From: Chloroflexota bacterium
Lineage (GTDB): Bacteria > Chloroflexota > Anaerolineae > Aggregatilineales > Phototrophicaceae
Assembly: GCA_011525385.1 (NCBI GenBank)
Contig: WTGF01000092.1
Location: forward strand, 1-38,413
Reading direction: 5' to 3'
DNA length: 38,413 nucleotides
The notes beneath the pieces were generated by a model. It saw only the letters and a list, made by a program, of their open reading frames with translations, was not told where the DNA came from and made no database searches. The position numbers and the translations under genes were made by a program. Positions 32,496-38,413 of this stretch are shown in pieces; position 1 is the first letter of the stretch; each line of letters opens with the position of its first letter.

Positions 32496-32770
32496 CGGGT
32501 TTCGCCGGTGTCCCGCTCTCTCAGTCCCTCGATGGCTTTTTCCGCCGAGAAGCGATCAATATTATCGGCTTGCATCAAGCGTTGCAGCGCTTCGTCGTGA
32601 CGTTCCGCTTTCAGCATCGCCTGTAATTCGGACATATCTACGCTGGAATCGAGCAGCCGCAACTTATTGCGCTTTCTTTTATCCTCCACCTGCAAAAACA
32701 GGTACACGCCCACCAGGAAAAGCCCGGCCATCAGCAAGAGGTTAAGCGCGAGGAAGATAAGTAAGGTCAT
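32492..32770 (-). CDS. Small single-span membrane protein
   Basis: A 92-residue protein with one N-terminal hydrophobic helix (residues 1-27, LIFLALNLLLMAGLFLVGVYLF). A basic stretch (KRKRNK) fixes the C-terminal part in the cytoplasm. A short predicted helical pair (MSELQAMLKAERHDEALQRLM, then SAEKAIEGLRER) follows. No family recognised. It is 9 bases downstream of the phytanoyl-CoA dioxygenase gene on the same strand, so probably co-transcribed, and its end overlaps the convergent glycosyltransferase. Confidence 0.72.
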   Translation of the reverse strand: MTLLIFLALNLLLMAGLFLVGVYLFLQVEDKRKRNKLRLLDSSVDMSELQAMLKAERHDEALQRLMQADNIDRFSAEKAIEGLRERDTGETR

Positions 32771-32779
32771 GCTCGTCCC

Positions 32780-33622
32780 CTAGCAAGTGACATCTTTGCC
32801 GTCAGCGCCGAAGGTTTGCAGCCGGTTTTCGCTATCGGAGTAAGGCGCGACGCTCTTCGGCGCATAATGAAATTGCATCGCCCAGCGCGTTTTCTCCGAA
32901 CGGCTGGGCGGACTGCCATGGTGCAGAAGACAATGGAAAAGCAGACAGTCGCCCCTTTGCATGGGTACGGCAGCGCAGCGATCCACCTGCACATCGCTAT
33001 CGCATATTTGCCAATCACGCCTTGTCCAGTGGACCACAGGTCCTTCTCGATGGCTGCCGGGAATGATCATCATGCAACCGTTTTCCGGCACGGCTTCGTC
33101 GAGCGCGATCCAGGCGCCGACGATGGTACTGTCCTTCGGATAATTGAAATAAGCCAGGTCCTGGTGCCAGGGTTTTTCGCGCCCGATACGCGGTGGCTTG
33201 ATCATCGCCATATCCTGCGTCAGAACCGGCGTCTCGCCGATGATTCGCTTCAGCACGCTCAGCAAGCCCGCATCCTCGGCAACCGCGCGCAAGCGCCGAT
33301 CGTACTGAACGATCGGCATCAACTTTCGCACACTGTTCAAGCGCTCTTCATCGCCCAACTCATGGAAGCCTTCGGCAGCGGCGGATTCGATCATGATATT
33401 GTCAGTATCGCGCCGCAGGATCAAATCGCGCAAACCAGTTCTCGCGGCGACAATCTCGGCTTGCGAGATCGCATTGTGGATGAGCAAATAACCTGATTTC
33501 TGAAACCGCAAGATCTCGTCATCGCGGACCTTATCGATACCGTCGATGCCGTCGCTAATCTGTCGCTTGAATTTATACAAACTGGCCGGTGGCGCGACGC
33601 CACCAAAACTGTTTACGCTCAT
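32780..33622 (-). CDS. Phytanoyl-CoA dioxygenase (PhyH) family protein
   Basis: A 280-residue non-haem iron, 2-oxoglutarate-dependent dioxygenase. The iron triad is visible as H153-x-D155 (PWHQDLAYF) and the distal H235 (LLHHGS). R246 (KTRWAMQ) is the likely 2-oxoglutarate carboxylate anchor. IIPGSH (186-191) is a family block. It hydroxylates an unactivated carbon in a small molecule; members of this family are heavily expanded in marine and sponge-associated bacteria, and phytanoyl-CoA itself is rarely the substrate. Start ATG follows a short AAAATGAGC context with no strong ribosome-binding site. The small membrane protein follows in the same transcript. Confidence 0.9.
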   Translation of the reverse strand: MSVNSFGGVAPPASLYKFKRQISDGIDGIDKVRDDEILRFQKSGYLLIHNAISQAEIVAARTGLRDLILRRDTDNIMIESAAAEGFHELGDEERLNSVRKLMPIVQYDRRLRAVAEDAGLLSVLKRIIGETPVLTQDMAMIKPPRIGREKPWHQDLAYFNYPKDSTIVGAWIALDEAVPENGCMMIIPGSHREGPVVHWTRRDWQICDSDVQVDRCAAVPMQRGDCLLFHCLLHHGSPPSRSEKTRWAMQFHYAPKSVAPYSDSENRLQTFGADGKDVTC

Positions 33623-33660
33623 TTTCTGAATCCTTAAACGGAACTATTATAACAAGCGCG

Positions 33661-34245
33661 TCAATCTTGACGAATCTGTCGCCGCTGATGTTCTTCAATG
33701 CTTTCCGCCACTTGCAGCCAGTGATCGGTATCGAGCAAGGCGATCTCCTCATCCGTCCAAAAGCTGTAGGCAATTTCCCGCGCTTCGGCAGATTCCGGGT
33801 CTTCCCGCACCAACACCCAGTGTTCCATGTGTTGTCCATAGTAATGCTCCACTAATTCCGCCATGATGGCGTTGACCGTCGCGCTGACCAGATAGCCGAT
33901 GCGCGGCGGTAGCGGACCCGGCTGCAAAGCATGAGCCAGGTCGGACAGCGCCTTCATATAATTCGCCGCCCCCGGGTATTCGAAGTCGCGCAGCGCTTGT
34001 GGCGGCAGCCTAGAGGGCGCGCTGCCGGTATTGACCATTTGCATCAGGATCTGCCGCGCGAATCCAGCATTCGGGTAGTAATGCTCGAAGGTCTCGAGGA
34101 AGGCTTGCGCCCGCTCCACAACCACGGCCACGGCGAGATAGAACTCCATCTCCATGAAGAGCGTTTTCAGCAGAAACTGACATTGCTCGGGATCGCGCTT
34201 TTCGGCGGCCCGACGGAGTTGGTTTAGAGAGACGGATGAGCACAT
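33661..34245 (-). CDS. Hypothetical protein, mostly helical
   Basis: A protein of 194 residues from the ATG at 34245, or 203 from an upstream TTG. I do not recognise the family. It is predicted almost wholly helical (LRRAAEKRDPEQCQFLLKTL, YLAVAVVVERAQAFLETFEHYYP), with a central Pro-rich turn (LQPGPLPPRIG) and an acidic end (DDEEIALL-like). No signal peptide. GC and codon use match the backbone genes, not the neighbouring restriction-modification genes. It lies 38 bases upstream of the dioxygenase and may share its transcript. No function proposed. Confidence 0.65.
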   Translation of the reverse strand: MCSSVSLNQLRRAAEKRDPEQCQFLLKTLFMEMEFYLAVAVVVERAQAFLETFEHYYPNAGFARQILMQMVNTGSAPSRLPPQALRDFEYPGAANYMKALSDLAHALQPGPLPPRIGYLVSATVNAIMAELVEHYYGQHMEHWVLVREDPESAEAREIAYSFWTDEEIALLDTDHWLQVAESIEEHQRRQIRQD

Positions 34246-34299
34246 GGGGATGTGACTAACTGTTAATGTCAATACTAGATCGAGTGGCTATCGCTCTTC

Positions 34300-35505
34300 T
34301 CAATGGAGTCGCGCTTGAATCAGATTGTCGAGACTCGACTGAACAGATAGAGCCAACGAATCAATCACATGTACATCATCAGAATACACGTCTACAAAAG
34401 AATACTGACGCTTCTCGCTTTGTGTTCTGATCAGCAGCAAAAGCGCCGCATCCTTTTTCTTACCGGCTCGCCACAGTTTGTCGGCCGCTTCGCTCAAGTC
34501 CTCGCCAGCTCGCTGCACACGCAATACAACGGGCTTCCCGCCAACGAAACGATTGTGAATAGCGTCGATTCCACTGTTGCGCCGCACAAGCTTCACCGGC
34601 AAGTCTCGCAGTATTTGGATCACATCATCAGGAAGATTCTTGTATGCTTCACGTCCGGACTTTAGCAACTTAGATTCTGATTTTATCGGGTTGTCAAGAC
34701 GTTGACGAGACAACTCAACTGCTTCCCTAGACGAATCTATGCCAACGAAACTGCGATTAAGGAGCTTAGCAGCGACCAAAGTAGTCCCACTTCCGCAGAA
34801 TGGATCGAGAATGAGATCCTTTTCGTTTGAAGCCAAGAGTATAATTCGCTCAAGTAACTGGAGCGGCTTTTGGGTCGGATAGCCGCATCGTTCTCTGGCT
34901 TTGGGATTTAGGTAAGGGATTTCCCAGGTATCCGACATAGGAACGCCCTTTTTGGGACCGTTCAAAACAGTTCTACCCTCGGAATCCGTCACGTATACGG
35001 ATTTTCCGTGTTGATCTCGCTCCCTTTTTTGCAGAATCTGGTCCAAGTTGGTTGTTTCAGAGTATTCTTGGTACATTTTGTTGAATTTATAGTTCGCCGT
35101 CTTTGCGTACATGAATATGGTTTGGTGTGAACCCAGCAACGACCTTGTTGAAGTCGACCAGCGGCGGTAGGTCCAAATGATCTCTGAAATGAAACGCTCA
35201 TACCCAAAGACCTCGTCCAAGAGGACCCTAATACGGTGGGACGCATTACGATCACAGTGAAAAAAGATCGTACCATTGTCTTTCATGACCCGACGAATTT
35301 CGTAAAGACGGAGCATAAGAAAGTCCAAGTAACTCTCGATAGAGTCCCAGTTATCGGCAAAGCTATATTCGTGCAAAGCTTTGGACTTCAAAGTCTGTTT
35401 CGACTGCGTAAAGAAAGGTGGATCGAGATATACAATATCTACGTAGTTGGCCGGGATCGTATTTAATATAGAAAGACAGTCTCCATGCAGGACTTGATTC
35501 ATCAT
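34300..35505 (-). CDS. Beta-class DNA methyltransferase (adenine-type) with C-terminal extension
   Basis: A 401-residue amino-methyltransferase. The catalytic motif DPPF is at 28-31 (YLDPPFFTQ), ahead of the SAM-binding motif DPFCGSGTT near 233-241, which defines the beta class. A DPPF catalytic motif favours N6-adenine over N4-cytosine. The variable segment between about 90 and 210 is the target-recognition part. After the SAM domain there is an extra block of about 120 residues (GREAYKNLP, GIDAIHNRFVGGKPVVLRVQ, AALLLLIRTQSE, DDVHVIDSL) that resembles a small nuclease- or recognition-like alpha/beta domain. It overlaps the restriction gene by 4 bases (ATGA) and is downstream of it. AT-richer than the backbone. 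Confidence 0.9.
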   Translation of the reverse strand: MMNQVLHGDCLSILNTIPANYVDIVYLDPPFFTQSKQTLKSKALHEYSFADNWDSIESYLDFLMLRLYEIRRVMKDNGTIFFHCDRNASHRIRVLLDEVFGYERFISEIIWTYRRWSTSTRSLLGSHQTIFMYAKTANYKFNKMYQEYSETTNLDQILQKRERDQHGKSVYVTDSEGRTVLNGPKKGVPMSDTWEIPYLNPKARERCGYPTQKPLQLLERIILLASNEKDLILDPFCGSGTTLVAAKLLNRSFVGIDSSREAVELSRQRLDNPIKSESKLLKSGREAYKNLPDDVIQILRDLPVKLVRRNSGIDAIHNRFVGGKPVVLRVQRAGEDLSEAADKLWRAGKKKDAALLLLIRTQSEKRQYSFVDVYSDDVHVIDSLALSVQSSLDNLIQARLH

Positions 35506-36158
35506 TTGAAATTCTCAGATGCAATCTCTTCAAGAATGCTCAACAGATTGATGTCAGTTATAGCTTCAAGATGTTCCCATGCTGCGCCTCCATAATAGTA
35601 TTCACCTCCATTCGCTTTATATAGATCCTCCAGAGCCGCCTGAATTCTCATAGCCTGCTCGCGATTGGGATAAAAATACATTAGCCTTACGGGTACGAAT
35701 CCAGCCCGCGCTACCGCACGTATTCGGGTATGTTCCTTGGTAATGTGATCTCCGTCAGTCGTAGCGTCACGCCACTTTATTTCGTACGCTCGATTATTGA
35801 TGAGACAATCGATTTCAAAGGTTTTTGGCCTAGAGCCAATTGTATTTGGTATTCTCATTGGTTCAACGCCCGGGAACGTAGTTTCCAAGCAGATTTTTGT
35901 TGCATGTTCCAAGAATGTACCAGCGTATCGATACAAAAAGCGACCTTTATTCTGATAAATGTCGATTGCCTCACCTTCTTCAATCGAAACTCCCAGAACT
36001 CGATAGATCAGGTAATGAGATTTGTCGTCTGATGCCATTTCCGTGACACGATCCTGAACTCTCGTTTTCAAGTCTGTGGCGTACTTTGCAGCTATTTCTC
36101 TGATCTGATTATCAACAGTCAATGTTTTCTCCCAACTCGAAAACTCTACATAGACCAA
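35502..36158 (-). CDS. ApaLI-like type II restriction endonuclease
   Basis: A 218-residue protein resembling the ApaLI restriction endonuclease family: SHYLIYRVLG, IDIYQNKGRFLYRYAG, PKTFEIDCLINN, YEIKWRDATTDGDHITKEHTR and FYPNREQAM. The PD-(D/E)xK core is D117 (EID) with E126-x-K128 (YEIK). Family members cut GTGCAC; that specificity is inferred, and I noticed such sites at 9588 and 18414 in this window. The start is a TTG at 36158; no ATG fits before residue 41, so the start is uncertain by some residues. It precedes and overlaps its methyltransferase, so nuclease mRNA is translated first. AT-rich, probably acquired. Confidence 0.85.
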   Translation of the reverse strand: MVYVEFSSWEKTLTVDNQIREIAAKYATDLKTRVQDRVTEMASDDKSHYLIYRVLGVSIEEGEAIDIYQNKGRFLYRYAGTFLEHATKICLETTFPGVEPMRIPNTIGSRPKTFEIDCLINNRAYEIKWRDATTDGDHITKEHTRIRAVARAGFVPVRLMYFYPNREQAMRIQAALEDLYKANGGEYYYGGAAWEHLEAITDINLLSILEEIASENFK

Positions 36159-36206
36159 TCATATCAGAGTTTCCTGTGCAAGTGATCTAGCGAAGATCGC
36201 GTTGGT

Positions 36207-36221
36207 ACGGAACTGTTCCGT
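36207..36221. promoter_or_regulatory. Perfect palindrome between restriction and aldolase genes
   Basis: ACGGAA-CTG-TTCCGT, a perfect 6-base inverted repeat with a 3-base centre. It lies 49 bases upstream of the restriction gene start and about 110 upstream of the aldolase start, in a divergent intergenic region. It looks like a dimeric repressor site and could control either gene. No controller-protein gene is next to the restriction genes. Not matched to a known operator. Confidence 0.35.
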
Positions 36222-36284
36222 TTATATGGTTAAAATGATTCTCTTGCCACTTTGGGTGTCACAGAGGAGATTCACGTAAAACCC

Positions 36285-36293
36285 TGTTACAAT
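36285..36293 (+). promoter_or_regulatory. Extended -10 promoter element for the aldolase gene
   Basis: TGTTACAAT (an extended -10, TG-n-TACAAT) lies 37 bases before the aldolase ATG, giving a plausible short leader. No good -35 box is seen at 17 bases, which is normal for extended -10 promoters. Confidence 0.4.
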
Positions 36294-36330
36294 TGTGCCT
36301 AAGCCGTCCAAATAACCCAAGGAATCCATC

Positions 36331-37422
36331 ATGGCCATAGCAAGCCCGGAATTGCGCGTCGACAAGCTAGCCGAATACCTCGGCGACCAAGCCGATTATC
36401 TCTTGAACCACGTTTCCACCACCATTCCCAAGGAAAACCTGGCGCTGCCAGGTCCGGACTTCGCCGAGCGCGTCTGGATGGATAGCGATCGGGTTCCGCA
36501 AGTGATCCGCAGTTTGCAGCAGATCTACGATAACGGCCGCCTTGCCGGCACGGGATATGTCTCGATCTTGCCCGTTGACCAGGGCATCGAGCATTCGGCG
36601 GGCGCCTCCTTTGCCCCCAACCCCGCCTACTTTGATCCGGCGCGGATTATCGAATTGGCCCTGGAAGGCGGCTGTAACGCCGTCGCATCAACCTTTGGCG
36701 TTCTGGGTATGACCGCGCGTCGATTTGCCCACCGTATCCCCTATATCGTCAAGATCAATCACAACGAACTGGTTACCTATCCCAATTCGCACGAGCAGAT
36801 CATGTTCGGAACGGTCAAGCAAGCATGGGATATGGGCGCTGTCGCAATCGGCGCCACCGTCTATTTCGGCTCGGAGGACTCCAACCGCCAGATGATCGAA
36901 GTTGCCGACGCATTTCAACATGCTCACGAATTGGGCTTGGCGACCATACTCTGGTGCTATATGCGTAATCCCGCCTTCACGCTCAACGGCGCCAACCACG
37001 AATCCAGCGCCGATCTCACCGGGCAAGCCAATCACCTGGGCGTGACGCTGAGCGCCGATATCGTCAAACAGAAACTGCCCACACAGACCGGCGGTTACAA
37101 GGCGCTTAACAGTGGCGATTCCTCCTACGGCAAGCTCGACGAACGTATCTACAGCGAACTCAGCAGCGATCATCCCATCGACCTGACCCGCTACCAGGTC
37201 GCCAACGGTTACATGGGCAAGGTCGGCTTGATTAGCTCCGGCGGCGCCAGCGGCGCGGACGATTTCGCCGAGGCGGTCAAGACAGCGGTCATCAATAAGC
37301 GCGCCGGCGGCATGGGCTTGATCAGCGGGCGCAAAGCCTTCCAGCGTCCCATGGCGGAAGGCGCTCGCCTGTTAAACGCGATTCAAGATGTCTATCTGAA
37401 CCGGGATGTGACAATCGCCTGA
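36331..37422 (+). CDS. fbaB: Class I fructose-bisphosphate aldolase (FbaB/DhnA type)
   Basis: A 363-residue aldolase of the DhnA/FbaB (archaeal-type class I) group, cleaving fructose 1,6-bisphosphate in glycolysis or running backwards in gluconeogenesis. Marks: [13 protein letters not shown] (79-91), the ASTFGVLG block, KINHNE, and [10 protein letters not shown] (241-250), where K246 is the probable Schiff-base lysine. Late blocks [11 protein letters not shown] and [12 protein letters not shown] bind phosphate. Typical length. Monocistronic by layout, with its own promoter candidate. It is convergent with the N-acetyltransferase gene, only 10 bases away. Confidence 0.92.
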   Translation: MAIASPELRVDKLAEYLGDQADYLLNHVSTTIPKENLALPGPDFAERVWMDSDRVPQVIRSLQQIYDNGRLAGTGYVSILPVDQGIEHSAGASFAPNPAYFDPARIIELALEGGCNAVASTFGVLGMTARRFAHRIPYIVKINHNELVTYPNSHEQIMFGTVKQAWDMGAVAIGATVYFGSEDSNRQMIEVADAFQHAHELGLATILWCYMRNPAFTLNGANHESSADLTGQANHLGVTLSADIVKQKLPTQTGGYKALNSGDSSYGKLDERIYSELSSDHPIDLTRYQVANGYMGKVGLISSGGASGADDFAEAVKTAVINKRAGGMGLISGRKAFQRPMAEGARLLNAIQDVYLNRDVTIA

Positions 37423-37432
37423 GCGCCTCGCG

Positions 37433-38257
37433 CTATGTCAAGCCCATCGCTCGCATCGCTCCCGCCACAATGACGCGATCCATATCGAAAGTCGACGCCA
37501 ATCGCCCGGCGACATCGCCGTCCAGGTAATGATTTTGCCGTTGACCATCGACGAAAACCTGCACATGCGGGGGCAGATCGTCGCTGTTGAAGCGCCACAG
37601 TTGCTCATTGATCACTTTGTGAATGACGATCTCGCTTAGAAACTGACCGCCATCGTGGCGATAGTCGTGAACCGTGGTCGCCCGGTAATCGGCATCCGAT
37701 ACCGGTTCGTCGACAAGCGTGAAAGTGAGATCGCGCGGATGAGGTCGACGCCAAATCCTGTAGCGATTCGCTTCGGCAAATTCGACCTCGTAGCGAAAGA
37801 ATGGACTTGCAACCGCCACCGTTTCGCGCTCGGGCAAAGGCAATACCGCGTGCAAGGGAAAGCCAACATCCACCAGGCGCTTGTCTCCGTCTAGCCAGAT
37901 GATGATGGCGCTGTGGCAGCCAATCGATGTTCCCATGTCGTTGATAGTCAAGTACCCGTCATAACCCAGACCTCGCAGCAAGCTAAAGAAAGCGTAATTG
38001 CTCTCGTAGCAAGTGCCGCCCGTACCCCGTTCGAGCGCGTTCTCCCAAAAGGCCTCGGCAAAGACCGGGCAATCATCCTGTGAGTCATGCTTTGCCCGGC
38101 GGACAATGCGCGAAGCGCTTTCCCAAGGTACGATACGCGTATACCTGTCGAGCAAGTATCGTAGCGTGCTTTCAGTTGCCTGCGGGCGATCGGGCATGCC
38201 AAAACGCTGCAGGATGCGTGTCGCCAGAGCGCCGTCAAGTGGAGGTGTTTCAGTCAT
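37433..38257 (-). CDS. Arylamine N-acetyltransferase (NAT family)
   Basis: A 274-residue NAT-fold enzyme. The catalytic triad is visible: C83 (RGTGGTCYESN), H115 (CHSAIIIW) and D130 (LVDVGF). The H-to-D spacing of 15 matches the family. NATs move acetyl groups from acetyl-CoA to arylamines or hydrazines; some relatives act in natural-product assembly. A relatively loose match in the C-terminal lid and a longer helix region before the triad leave room for a NAT-like acyltransferase of other specificity. I chose the ATG at 38257, preceded by CAAGG; a TTG five codons earlier is possible. Confidence 0.88.
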   Translation of the reverse strand: MTETPPLDGALATRILQRFGMPDRPQATESTLRYLLDRYTRIVPWESASRIVRRAKHDSQDDCPVFAEAFWENALERGTGGTCYESNYAFFSLLRGLGYDGYLTINDMGTSIGCHSAIIIWLDGDKRLVDVGFPLHAVLPLPERETVAVASPFFRYEVEFAEANRYRIWRRPHPRDLTFTLVDEPVSDADYRATTVHDYRHDGGQFLSEIVIHKVINEQLWRFNSDDLPPHVQVFVDGQRQNHYLDGDVAGRLASTFDMDRVIVAGAMRAMGLT

Positions 38258-38346
38258 CGCGCCTTGCCCCAATTGAATTGGATGAGCCTATTATAGTCGC
38301 TGAACACGGCACTAGCGCAGATTGAATTGCGCTAGGTATTTGAAGC

Positions 38347-38381
38347 CCCTCCCTCTTTATGGCTGAGGACACGACAGGTTT
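38347..38381 (+). repeat. Composite repeat: C-rich block plus GCTGAGGACA element
   Basis: CCCCTCCCTC (38347-38356), the reverse complement of the GAGGGAGGGG seen at 25150-25159, is followed by GGCTGAGGACACGACAGGTT, which differs by one base in the shared core from copy A at 25226. The same two parts thus co-occur at two distant intergenic sites. The rest of 38258-38413 shows no gene. Confidence 0.65.
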
Positions 38382-38413
38382 TAACATTGTCTTTGATCCA
38401 GAATAAGTTGCAG

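Overview
The window reads as a chromosomal segment of a GC-moderate, environmental heterotrophic bacterium, most likely a Chloroflexota member (Anaerolineae-, Caldilinea- or SAR202-like). That placement is inference. It rests on the mix of ThuA-like proteins, xylose-isomerase-like TIM barrels, PIG-L deacetylases, phytanoyl-CoA dioxygenases and Baeyer-Villiger monooxygenases, and on short dispersed palindromes of the GTAGGGG...CCCG kind. No rRNA, tRNA or ribosomal protein gene is present to settle it; Poribacteria-like lineages remain possible.

Bases 1-17119 are one long plus-strand catabolic region. It opens with two sugar ABC permeases (the first cut by the window edge) and a complete D-tagatose/psicose-3-epimerase-like enzyme. 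Then comes a duplicated cassette: MDR dehydrogenase, TIM barrel, ThuA, MDR dehydrogenase, TIM barrel, TIM barrel, ThuA (2455-8900). All three cassette TIM barrels keep three metal ligands but lack the last catalytic Glu, and both MDR proteins lack the catalytic zinc site. I read this as a sugar/polyol pathway running through keto intermediates, with the exact substrate unknown. It is followed by a fumarylacetoacetase-type hydrolase, a 3-hydroxyacyl-CoA dehydrogenase-like enzyme, a 58-residue remnant of an enolase-superfamily gene, a zinc alcohol dehydrogenase, two tandem SDRs, a Baeyer-Villiger monooxygenase and a class C beta-lactamase-fold esterase. The last five could take an alcohol to a ketone, an ester or lactone, and then a hydrolysed product.

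Bases 17258-26311 are mostly minus strand: a two-gene unknown module with an HEPN-like RNxxxH motif, oligoendopeptidase F, a DUF488 protein coupled to SppA, a FAH-family hydrolase coupled to a sugar-nucleotide-type epimerase, and a PIG-L deacetylase; a Uma2 nuclease lies on plus. The gap at 24956-25492 is packed with small inverted repeats.

Bases 26612-36158 mix backbone genes (MFS exporter, GT4 glycosyltransferase, phytanoyl-CoA dioxygenase) with AT-richer accessory genes: a RelE-like toxin-antitoxin pair, a PHP plus SMC-like ATPase protein resembling the Ppl anti-phage system, and an ApaLI-like restriction enzyme coupled to a beta-class DNA methyltransferase. The window closes with a class I fructose-bisphosphate aldolase and an arylamine N-acetyltransferase.

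The least explained signals are the duplicated MDR/TIM/ThuA cassette with its altered active sites, the 26-base hairpin family whose stems covary and one copy of which is translated inside a permease gene, and the in-frame enolase remnant.
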